From Mesorhizobium onobrychidis (GTDB lineage: Bacteria > Pseudomonadota > Alphaproteobacteria > Rhizobiales > Rhizobiaceae), in contig NZ_CP062229.1 in assembly GCF_024707545.1 (NCBI RefSeq), positions 186,001 through 250,000 on the forward strand: DNA of 64,000 nucleotides. The letters are read 5' to 3'. Both the position numbers and the translations under genes were made by a program. Positions 1-7,080 of the stretch are shown one piece after another (the first letter of the stretch is position 1; each line of letters opens with the position of its first letter). A model generated the notes under the pieces. The model had not been told where the DNA came from. It searched no databases and saw only the letters and a list, made by a program, of their open reading frames with translations.

Positions 1-783
1 CCGTCCGATGTCGACAACATCGATGTCTCGACCTGCGACGGCGTCGGGCTGATGCGAACCGAGTTCCTGTTCGGCAAAACGCTGCCGGACGAGGAAACGC
101 AGTATCGCGCCTACCGCAAGGTGCTCGAATGGGCTGAAGGCAGACCGGTGACCATTCGCACCGTCGACGCCGGCGGCGACAAGCCGGTGCCAGGCTTCAC
201 CGTGGCGGAAACTAATCCGTTCCTTGGCCTGCGCGGCATCAGGCTGTCGCTGGCAAGACCGGAGGTTTTTCGGCTGCAGATCAGGGCGCTGCTGCGCGCC
301 GCCGCGCATGGCAATCTGAAGGTGATGTTCCCGATGGTCGCCGTTAGGGACGAGTATGAACGTGCCGCCGCGCTCTTCGCGGAAGAGCAGGCCGCGCTTA
401 CCGCGCGCGGCGTCGCGCAAAAAATGCCGCCGCTTGGCATCATGGTCGAGGTGCCGTCGGTGGCGATCGCTCCTGAGGCTTTTACCGAGGTCGCCTTCTT
501 CTCGATCGGCTCGAACGACCTTACGCAGTATGTGATGGCGGCCGCGCGCGACAACGCGTTGGTTGCGCATCTCAATTCGATCAGGCATCCGGCCGTGCTT
601 CGGCTGATCGCCTCGGTTGCGGCGTTCGGCCGCGTGCAAAGGATTCCGGTCAGCCTATGCGGCGACGCCGGCGGCGATCCGGCGGCAATCCCGGCGCTGA
701 TTGAGGCCGGCCTGCGCGACCTTTCCGTGGTTCCCGCCCAGCTCGCAATGGCCAAGGCGGCCATTGCGGACGTTTCGATCTAG
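1..783 (+). CDS. PTS enzyme I-like phosphotransferase (DhaM/PtsI type), C-terminal part
   Basis: The reading frame is open from base 1, so the gene starts upstream of the window; about 260 C-terminal residues are present. They form the PEP-binding TIM barrel of enzyme I: the GLMRTEFLF segment, the RTVDAGGDK strand, NPFLGLRGIR, the metal/PEP-binding region MFPMV, EVPS, and SIGSNDLTQY. The active-site cysteine motif SLCGDAGGDP lies near the end, as in enzyme I. Enzyme I takes phosphate from PEP and passes it to HPr. Because dhaK follows about 470 bp downstream on the same strand, this is probably the enzyme I part of a DhaM-type multidomain phosphodonor for dihydroxyacetone kinase rather than a general sugar PTS enzyme I; the missing N-terminal IIA and HPr domains would decide this. 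Confidence 0.85.
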   Translation, partial: PSDVDNIDVSTCDGVGLMRTEFLFGKTLPDEETQYRAYRKVLEWAEGRPVTIRTVDAGGDKPVPGFTVAETNPFLGLRGIRLSLARPEVFRLQIRALLRAAAHGNLKVMFPMVAVRDEYERAAALFAEEQAALTARGVAQKMPPLGIMVEVPSVAIAPEAFTEVAFFSIGSNDLTQYVMAAARDNALVAHLNSIRHPAVLRLIASVAAFGRVQRIPVSLCGDAGGDPAAIPALIEAGLRDLSVVPAQLAMAKAAIADVSI

Positions 784-791
784 GCACCGGC

Positions 792-1217
792 ATGGCCGAC
801 AAGACACCTGAAGCCGGCTCCGAAGAGGCGATCCGCGCCTATAAGACGATCTTGTCGCAGGTCCTCGACCAGCGCCCGTCCGGGATGCGCCAGCGCCTCG
901 CCGACGCGTTGGGCAAGCATCGCAGTTTCGTCACCCAGATTTCCAGCCCGGCCTACTCGATCCCGATCCCGTCAAAACATTTGCCGGCTATTTTCTCCGT
1001 CTGCCATTTCAGCCCGGCCGAACGCGACCATTTTCTAGCCGCCTACCATCAGGCGCATCCCGGGAAAATGTCGGTGGCATCAGGCATGCGCAAGACGCGG
1101 CATGTCTCGCTGATCGTTCCCGATTTCGGCGACGACAAGCAGAATGCGGCGCTCGATCGGGCGGTCAACGATTTCATCCAGAAGATCACCAGCATCGCCG
1201 GCAAGGGCGGGACATAG
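792..1217 (+). CDS. conserved hypothetical protein with HTH-like N-terminal half, dha operon
   Basis: A 141-residue soluble protein starting 8 bp after the enzyme I stop and ending 36 bp before dhaK, so it is almost certainly cotranscribed with both. Residues about 30-90 (RQRLADALGKHRSFVTQISS and the stretch after it) look like a helix-turn-helix or small helical fold of the kind that skips between regulator-like proteins. No transmembrane segment or signal peptide is visible. I do not recognise a named family. Its position between the phosphodonor and the kinase subunit suggests a regulatory or accessory role in dihydroxyacetone metabolism, but that is inference from context only. Confidence 0.75.
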   Translation: MADKTPEAGSEEAIRAYKTILSQVLDQRPSGMRQRLADALGKHRSFVTQISSPAYSIPIPSKHLPAIFSVCHFSPAERDHFLAAYHQAHPGKMSVASGMRKTRHVSLIVPDFGDDKQNAALDRAVNDFIQKITSIAGKGGT

Positions 1218-1253
1218 TCGCGCCAAGTTCAGCTATTTCGGGAGGAGACGGCC

Positions 1254-2240
1254 ATGAAGAAGTTTCTAAATTCTGTGGACACGGTGCTGACCGAAAGCCT
1301 CGATGGCTTCGTTGCCGCCCATGCCGACATACTGGCGCTTGGCGACGAGCATAAATTCGTGCGCCGCAGGACACTCAAGCCCGGCAAGGTGGCGCTGATC
1401 TCCGGCGGCGGCTCGGGCCACGAACCGCTGCATGGCGGGCTGGTCGGGCACGGCATGCTGGATGCCGCCTGCCCCGGCCAGGTGTTCACCTCGCCGACGC
1501 CGGACCAGATGCTGGCAGCCGCGGAAGCAGTCAACACCGGCGCCGGCTGCCTGTTCATCGTCAAGAACTACGAGGGCGATGTAATGAATTTCGAGATGGC
1601 CGCCGAAATGTCGGAGGGCGTGATGCAAGTGGTGACCAATGACGACGTCGCGGTCGAGAACTCCTCCTACACCACTGGCCGGCGCGGCGTTGCCGGCACG
1701 CTGGTGGTCGAGAAGATCGTCGGTGCCGCAGCCGAGCAAGGCATGGCACTGAAGCCGTTGAAGGCGCTCGGCGAGCGCGTCAATGGCGCAACGCGCTCTA
1801 TGGGGGTTGCGCTGACCAGTTGCACCGTACCGGCCGCCGGCAAGCCGACCTTCGATATCGGCGACGGCGAGATGGAATTCGGCGTCGGCATCCATGGCGA
1901 ACCCGGCCGCCGCCGCGACGCGTTGAAGAGCGCCGACGCCATCGCCGAGGAGATCTGCGCGGCGATATCAGGCGATCTCGGTGACAGGGCAAAAGGCCCG
2001 GCGCTGCTTTTCGTCAACGGCTTTGGCGGCACGCCGCTGATGGAGCTCTACCTGATGTACAACAGTGCCCGGAAAATCTTCGAGAAAAACGGCGTGACGG
2101 TCACTCGCTCACTGGTCGGGTCCTATGTGACATCGCTCGACATGGCCGGCTGTTCGATCACGCTGACCATGCTCGACGACGAGACGACCGCATTGTGGGA
2201 CGCGCCGGTACATACGGCTGCGCTGCGCTGGGGGATGTAG
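1254..2240 (+). CDS. dhaK: dihydroxyacetone kinase subunit DhaK
   Basis: At 328 residues this has the length of DhaK subunits. The N-terminal glycine-rich loop LISGGGSGHEPLHGG (about residues 48-62) and VGIHGEPGRR with His214 are diagnostic: the histidine forms a covalent hemiaminal with dihydroxyacetone. DhaK binds the substrate while DhaL carries ADP that is rephosphorylated by DhaM, so phosphate comes from PEP rather than ATP. The upstream enzyme I-like gene fits that route. No DhaL (about 200 residues) follows in the window; it may lie upstream or be encoded elsewhere. The start is supported by a GGGAGGAG ribosome-binding site about 7 bases upstream. Confidence 0.93.
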   Translation: MKKFLNSVDTVLTESLDGFVAAHADILALGDEHKFVRRRTLKPGKVALISGGGSGHEPLHGGLVGHGMLDAACPGQVFTSPTPDQMLAAAEAVNTGAGCLFIVKNYEGDVMNFEMAAEMSEGVMQVVTNDDVAVENSSYTTGRRGVAGTLVVEKIVGAAAEQGMALKPLKALGERVNGATRSMGVALTSCTVPAAGKPTFDIGDGEMEFGVGIHGEPGRRRDALKSADAIAEEICAAISGDLGDRAKGPALLFVNGFGGTPLMELYLMYNSARKIFEKNGVTVTRSLVGSYVTSLDMAGCSITLTMLDDETTALWDAPVHTAALRWGM

Positions 2241-2296
2241 CACACGGCCAATGCCGCGCTGCGGCTTACCACACAAAGCGGCGGTCAAGAAGCAAA

Positions 2297-2327
2297 GCCC
2301 GCTTCGGTCTGCGAAGCGGGCCTTTGC
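2297..2327 (+). terminator. rho-independent terminator after dhaK
   Basis: GCCCGCTTCG (2297-2306) pairs perfectly with CGAAGCGGGC (2312-2321) around a 5-base loop and is followed by a short CTTTG tract. It lies 57 bp after the dhaK stop and probably ends the dha operon. The U-tract is short, so termination may be incomplete. Confidence 0.6.
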
Positions 2328-2472
2328 AAGGAATCCCAAAGACAGTCGGTGACAATACTGTCATGCGCTAGGCCGAGCATTGTCAGGCCAGTGTGGTGGA
2401 GTTAGGCACAATGTTGCTTTTCCTTTACCTTTGGTAAGGTAAGAAAATCCGGCAGGTTTTTGGAGGCAGAAC

Positions 2473-2589
2473 ATGCGTTACAATTGGGATCGGGCGCCGA
2501 CCGGTTTCGAACGTCACAGAAAGGTGCTGGCCGCCGCTTTGCTGATCGCCGGCGGTGTCGGCATCATGCTCGCGGCGCTGCCGCTTTAG
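2473..2589 (+). CDS. 38-residue single-pass membrane peptide
   Basis: A very short gene, ATG at 2473 and TAG at 2587-2589, preceded by TGGAGGCAGAAC (ribosome-binding site GGAGG, 6-8 bases before the start). The product begins MRYNWDRAPTGFERHRKV (basic and polar), followed by one hydrophobic helix LAAALLIAGGVGIMLAALPL that ends the protein. This N-in, C-out mini-protein layout is common among small rhizobial membrane peptides. It stands alone between the dhaK terminator and a convergent gene. Function unknown. The good ribosome-binding site and plausible topology support it as real, but no homology could be tested. Confidence 0.55.
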   Translation: MRYNWDRAPTGFERHRKVLAAALLIAGGVGIMLAALPL

Positions 2590-2635
2590 ATCCGCATTTG
2601 AGCGCAAGCAGGCGCTTTTCAACGCACCTGGCCGG

Positions 2636-3415
2636 TCACGGCGATAAAGCGGCGTCCCGTCCTTCAAATCCCTGACTGAAGCGTTGCACGAGCACGGCAA
2701 GCACAGCCGGTTTGCCGTCCGGGGTGAATGCATAGGATTCCGACAGGCTGTAGGAAGTCGGACAATTCCTCGAGCCGGGCACAGCCTTGTCCTGATGCAG
2801 CAGTTTGAACGCCTTGCCATCCAGTCCCTGCAGCGTCAGGCGGAAACCGAGCCCCTTGCCTACTGTGGCGCCTTGCTGCGTCTCGTCGAAGCTTGACGAG
2901 CAATCCGTCGTGCTGTCGGCCAGGAACTGGTCGAGCTGGATGCTAGAGATGCCAAGCACGTCATAGCTCGGTGAAAGCCATTTCTGCGAAACCTGCTCGA
3001 GGCGAGCAATATCTTGGTAGCCGACCATGTCGTCGGGAAAGGTGAACCTGTCCACAGCCGTCCGCTCGCCGCGCGGCGCGATGGCATATCGGGCGAGGAT
3101 CGGTGCCGCCTGCGCGGCAGCCTGTGCCCTCGCCTGATCGAGAGTGAGCGTCGCCTCCTCGGTTTCGTCGACGATGCGGATCGGCTTACCACCGACGAAT
3201 CCATCGGTGCGCGTGTCGATGATGTCGATCTCCGACCAGCCCGAATCCGAAGCGCCGGCGTCGAGCGTACCGTATTGTTCGAAGGCGAAGTAGCTACCGT
3301 CCGGCGAAAAGCCGATAATGCGCCGTGCCGCCGCATCGCCGGCCTGAGCGGCGGAAGCGACCACCAACAGCATCGCCGCCAAAACGGCAGATCCAACCTT
3401 GCACCGCAACTTCAT
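2636..3415 (-). CDS. secreted DUF2259-like protein
   Basis: A 259-residue protein with a clear signal peptide: MKLRCKVGSAVLAAMLLVVASAAQAGDA, with cleavage expected after AQA. The mature part begins with RRIIGFSPDGSYFAFEQYG, the opening I associate with the DUF2259 family of predicted secreted proteins. A second similar strand (SYAFTPDGKPAVLAVLVQ) lies near the C-terminus, suggesting a beta-propeller-like or repeated-strand fold. It is divergent from the acyl-CoA synthetase gene, sharing a 164-bp intergenic region. A longer in-frame extension to 3517 exists, but the signal peptide fixes the start at 3415. Biological role unknown. Confidence 0.75.
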   Translation of the reverse strand: MKLRCKVGSAVLAAMLLVVASAAQAGDAAARRIIGFSPDGSYFAFEQYGTLDAGASDSGWSEIDIIDTRTDGFVGGKPIRIVDETEEATLTLDQARAQAAAQAAPILARYAIAPRGERTAVDRFTFPDDMVGYQDIARLEQVSQKWLSPSYDVLGISSIQLDQFLADSTTDCSSSFDETQQGATVGKGLGFRLTLQGLDGKAFKLLHQDKAVPGSRNCPTSYSLSESYAFTPDGKPAVLAVLVQRFSQGFEGRDAALSP

Positions 3416-3579
3416 TGCGACTTGCCCCCAATTATGACCCAGATTGCAATTATGACCCGAGACCATCGTGCCGGCTATTTGCGACCAGGGCGAGAACGCC
3501 AAACGACGAAATTGCACATGCTTGCAAAAACAGCATACGCTATTTCAAAGGCAGCAAACATTCCTGGGGAGTAAGCTGG

Positions 3580-5487
3580 ATGGCGTCACGCTACCACGAG
3601 GTCTATGACGGCTGGAAACGCGACCCGGAAAAATTCTGGGCGGATGCGGCCAAAGCCATCGACTGGTTCTCACCGTTCGACACGGTCTTCGATCCGAATG
3701 CCGGCGTCTATGGGCACTGGTTTGGCGGCGCCTCCTGCAACACCTGCTTCAACGCCGTCGACCGCCATGTAGCGGGTGGCCGCGCCGATCAGACCGCGCT
3801 GATCCATGACAGCGCGATTTCAGGCACGATCAGGAAATTCACCTATGCCGAACTGAAACGCGAGGTGATCGCGCTGACGTCGGTGCTGAAGAACCGCGGC
3901 GTCCAAAAAGGCGATCGAGTCATCATCTACATGCCGATGGTGCCGGAAGCGGCCTTCGCCATGCTTGCCTGCGCCCGGATCGGCGCCGTGCATTCGGTCG
4001 TTTTCGGCGGCTTTGCCTCGCACGAGCTCGCCACGCGCATCGACGACGCCAGGCCGAAGCTGATCATTTCCGCCTCTTGCGGCCTGGAGCCCGGGCGCGT
4101 CGTTGCCTACAAGCCGCTGCTCGACACGGCGATCGAGATGTCGCGGCACAAGCCCGAGGCCTGCCTCATCCTGCAGCGCGACCAGCTGCGCTGCGAGCTC
4201 AGGGAAAACCATGACATCGACTATGCCGACGCCGTCGCCCGCGAGCGGGCCGCGGGCGCCAATGTCGACTGCGTTCCGGTGCTCGCCACCGATCCGCTCT
4301 ACATCATCTACACGTCCGGAACGACCGGCCAGCCCAAGGGCATCGTGCGCGACAATGGCGGCCACATGGTTGCACTGAAATGGTCGATGGAGAACGAGTT
4401 CGGCGTCAAGCCGGGCGAGGTGTTCTGGGCGGCTTCCGACGTCGGCTGGGTGGTCGGCCATTCCTACATCGTCTACGGCCCGCTGCTGCATGGCTGCACG
4501 ACCGTCCTGTTCGAGGGCAAGCCGGTCGGCACGCCCGACGCCGGCACCTACTGGCGGGTGATCGCCGAGCATGGAGTCGTCGCGCTGTTCACCGCGCCCA
4601 CCGCCTTCCGCGCCATCAAGGGACAGGACCCAAAGGGCGAATTCGTCCCGAAATACGACCTGTCGAAATTCCGCACGCTGTTCCTCGCCGGCGAGCGCGC
4701 CGATCCGGAAACCATCAAATGGGCGGAGCAGAAACTGAACGTGCCGGTGATCGACCATTGGTGGCAGACCGAGACCGGCTCGCCGATGACGATCAACCCA
4801 GCCGGATTGGGCCTGCTGCCGGTGAAATATGGCTCGCCCGGGGTGCCGATGCCCGGCTACGACATTCGCGTGCTCGACGATGCCGGGCACGAAATCCCGC
4901 GCGGCACGTTGGGCAATGTCGTAGTCAAGCTGCCGCTGCCGGCCGGCTGCCTGCCGACGCTGTGGAACGCCGATGACCGGTTTCGCCAAGCCTATCTCGA
5001 TGAATTCCCCGGCTTCTACAAAACGGCGGATGCCGGCATGATGGACGAGGACGGTTATTTGTTCGTCATGGCCCGGACCGACGACATCATCAATGTCGCC
5101 GGCCACCGGCTGTCGACCGGCGCCATGGAGGAGGTGCTGGCCGCGCATCCCGACGTTGCCGAATGCGCCGTCATCGGCATCGCCGATGCGATGAAGGGCC
5201 AGGTTCCGCTCGGCTTCGTGGTGCTGAATGCGGGTGTCGCGCGTGACAGCGGCGCCATCGAGGCCGAGGTCGTCACCCTGGTGCGCGAGCGGATCGGCCC
5301 GGTCGCCGCCTTCAAGACGGTGGTGACGATCAAGCGCCTGCCAAAGACGCGCTCCGGCAAGATCCTGCGCGGCACCATGCAGAAGATTGCCGACAAGGAA
5401 GGATGGACGATGCCGGCGACCATCGACGACCCGGCCATTCTCGACGAGATCACTGCGGCGCTCAAAGGGCGCGGCATCGGGCTTTAG
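3580..5487 (+). CDS. prpE: propionyl-CoA/acetyl-CoA synthetase (PrpE-like)
   Basis: A 635-residue AMP-forming acyl-CoA synthetase, matching PrpE and Acs length. The start at 3580 follows a GGGGAG ribosome-binding site and gives the typical MASRYHEVYDGWKRDPEKFW N-terminal cap; a longer in-frame extension upstream overlaps the divergent gene and is rejected. Signatures in order: YTSGTTGQPKGIV (phosphate loop), DVGWVVGHSYIVYGPLL, the TETGSPM adenine-binding motif, YLFVMARTDDIINVAGHRLS (hinge), and TRSGKILRG, which holds the catalytic lysine subject to acetylation control. It activates propionate or acetate to the CoA thioester. PrpE is favoured over Acs by overall sequence style; substrate choice is not proven. 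Confidence 0.85.
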   Translation: MASRYHEVYDGWKRDPEKFWADAAKAIDWFSPFDTVFDPNAGVYGHWFGGASCNTCFNAVDRHVAGGRADQTALIHDSAISGTIRKFTYAELKREVIALTSVLKNRGVQKGDRVIIYMPMVPEAAFAMLACARIGAVHSVVFGGFASHELATRIDDARPKLIISASCGLEPGRVVAYKPLLDTAIEMSRHKPEACLILQRDQLRCELRENHDIDYADAVARERAAGANVDCVPVLATDPLYIIYTSGTTGQPKGIVRDNGGHMVALKWSMENEFGVKPGEVFWAASDVGWVVGHSYIVYGPLLHGCTTVLFEGKPVGTPDAGTYWRVIAEHGVVALFTAPTAFRAIKGQDPKGEFVPKYDLSKFRTLFLAGERADPETIKWAEQKLNVPVIDHWWQTETGSPMTINPAGLGLLPVKYGSPGVPMPGYDIRVLDDAGHEIPRGTLGNVVVKLPLPAGCLPTLWNADDRFRQAYLDEFPGFYKTADAGMMDEDGYLFVMARTDDIINVAGHRLSTGAMEEVLAAHPDVAECAVIGIADAMKGQVPLGFVVLNAGVARDSGAIEAEVVTLVRERIGPVAAFKTVVTIKRLPKTRSGKILRGTMQKIADKEGWTMPATIDDPAILDEITAALKGRGIGL

Positions 5488-5561
5488 TTGCTTTCGGAGC
5501 GCGGCAGGCGGATCGCGGCGTCGGACGAATTCACGAATTCATCCTGCACTGCAATCGTCTG

Positions 5562-5576
5562 TTGTGCAATGCAGCA
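5562..5576 (+). promoter_or_regulatory. candidate operator, TTGTGCAATGCAGCA
   Basis: A dyad-like TGCA-N-TGCA element 45 bp upstream of the acyltransferase start. It matches the exo-cluster 15-mer TGTTGCGATGCAGCA (26181-26195) at 12 of 15 positions and the element before nasT (49076-49090) at 14 of 15. Protein identity is unknown; see the findings. Confidence 0.4.
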
Positions 5577-5620
5577 ATAGCCCTTAAACTTTGCGTGGGG
5601 GGCCATTCCGAAGGCACGGC

Positions 5621-6703
5621 ATGGCTCAGCAAAAAACCACATTCGGCGGCATCGACATCCTGCGTTTTCTCGCCGCCGTCCTCGTGATGTTCTACCACTA
5701 CGGCTTCTGGGTGTGGGCGTTCCCCGAGGGCGTTTCGGCGCGCGCGACGGGCGGCATCCCGCCGCATCCGGAAATAGGCGGGCTGGTCCAATTCGGATGG
5801 GTCGGCGTCCAGATATTCTTCGTCATCAGCGGCTTCGTCATCGCCTTCAGCGCCGAGCATTCGACACCGCTGCGGTTTTTCGAGGCAAGGGTGAAACGAT
5901 TGGCGCCGGCCGTCTGGATCTGCGCGCCAGTCACCGCGATGGTGCTGCTTTTCGTCGATCTCAGTTGGCCGACGGACGCTGTCACCAGGCTCTTGCGCAC
6001 CGCCTTGTTCGTTCCGTTCAACCCCTGGCTCGACAGCGTCTACTGGACGCTCGGCATCGAGATCGCCTTTTATGCCGTCGTCTGGATCCTGCTGCGGCTC
6101 GGCCGCTTCGATCTGATGGAAGCGGTGGCAGTTGCGCTCGGCGCGATCAGCACGCTTTTCTGGTGCCTGTACTATCCATTCGACTGGTCGGACCTTGCCG
6201 AGGCGCGCTGGCTCGACCTGCTCCTGGTGCATCACGGATGTTTTTTCGCGACAGGTGTGCTGCTCTGGCTGATGCGTTTCAAGGCAGTGACGCCCGCCCG
6301 CCTTGCCTTCTGCGCCTTGTTCCTGGCCGGCGGCGCGCTGCAGATCATCAGTGCTGTCGACGTCCGCAGCATCAAGGTCGAAGCCGCGATGCCCTACGCG
6401 CCGCCGATCGTCCTGTTTCTCGCTGCCATGGCGCTGATGGCGTGGTCATTACGGCTCGACCTGTCCTGGCGCGGCTGGCGTCGGATCGGGCTGATGACCT
6501 ACCCTCTCTATCTGATCCATAATGTCGTCGGCGCGGCTATTCTCGGGGCCTTGATGCGCGCGGGAGTGCCATACCTGCTTTCGGTGGTCATCGTCGGGGC
6601 GACCATGATCGCCGCGAGTTGGCTGATTGCGATCGAGGCCGAACCGCGAATCCGGCTTCTGCTCGACCACACCGTCTTCCGCTATCGTCTCAAGGCGGCG
6701 TAA
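5621..6703 (+). CDS. acyltransferase 3 family membrane protein (exopolysaccharide O-acetyltransferase candidate)
   Basis: About 360 residues. The N-terminal FGGIDILRFLAAVLVMFYHYGFW holds the R-F-x-A-x-x-V-x-x-x-H motif of acyltransferase 3 (OafA/ExoZ type) proteins, and roughly ten hydrophobic helices follow. GWVGVQIFFVISGFVIAFSAE is the conserved loop-helix of the family. These integral inner-membrane enzymes move acetyl (or succinyl) groups from the cytosol onto polysaccharide repeat units. The start at 5621 has GAAGG upstream; an in-frame TTG 30 bases earlier (5591) is possible. Lying next to exoP at the edge of the exo cluster, it is the likely EPS-decorating enzyme (an ExoZ or ExoH counterpart), but I cannot tell which acyl group it transfers. 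Confidence 0.82.
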   Translation: MAQQKTTFGGIDILRFLAAVLVMFYHYGFWVWAFPEGVSARATGGIPPHPEIGGLVQFGWVGVQIFFVISGFVIAFSAEHSTPLRFFEARVKRLAPAVWICAPVTAMVLLFVDLSWPTDAVTRLLRTALFVPFNPWLDSVYWTLGIEIAFYAVVWILLRLGRFDLMEAVAVALGAISTLFWCLYYPFDWSDLAEARWLDLLLVHHGCFFATGVLLWLMRFKAVTPARLAFCALFLAGGALQIISAVDVRSIKVEAAMPYAPPIVLFLAAMALMAWSLRLDLSWRGWRRIGLMTYPLYLIHNVVGAAILGALMRAGVPYLLSVVIVGATMIAASWLIAIEAEPRIRLLLDHTVFRYRLKAA

Positions 6704-7080
6704 CCGCGCCGGCGTGTCACGCCGGTTCCTGGCTGCAAGTCCTGCTGTGAATGTGCGGCGCGAACAATGGTGCCCACGCTTTTTGGCGCGGCATGACGAC
6801 GCGACTTCCCAAGCGAGAATTATTTTCTATCGTGGATCACCTTCTGCAGTGGTGAGCCCTCTTTCCAACCGTGTCGACCCGGCGCGGTTCGGCGACCTCT
6901 CGGGTCAAGCGAGGAGATCGACCAGCACCAGAAGCGACATTCCCGCCGACCATGTCAGCTTCATGCGCAAAGCTGCTGATCATGGTCTGTTCGAGGGCAT
7001 TCGTGCGCCAGCATCAGGCTCGGCATCGGTCTCGCCGCGCAGGACGACGCTGTGCTCAACATTCGTTCTGGTATACCGCC
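6704..7080. other. intergenic region, acyltransferase to exoP
   Basis: 377 bp between two convergent genes with no supportable coding sequence. A short hairpin CCGGCG-TGTCA-CGCCGG (6709-6725) follows the acyltransferase stop directly and may act as a weak terminator; no long T-tract follows. The rest shows no repeat or motif I recognise. Confidence 0.4.

Noticed and set aside
3820..5148. 442-codon antisense open frame opposite the acyl-CoA synthetase
   Set aside because: Long antisense frames are expected in GC-rich genes; the plus strand has a complete, motif-rich enzyme and the antisense product shows no domain.
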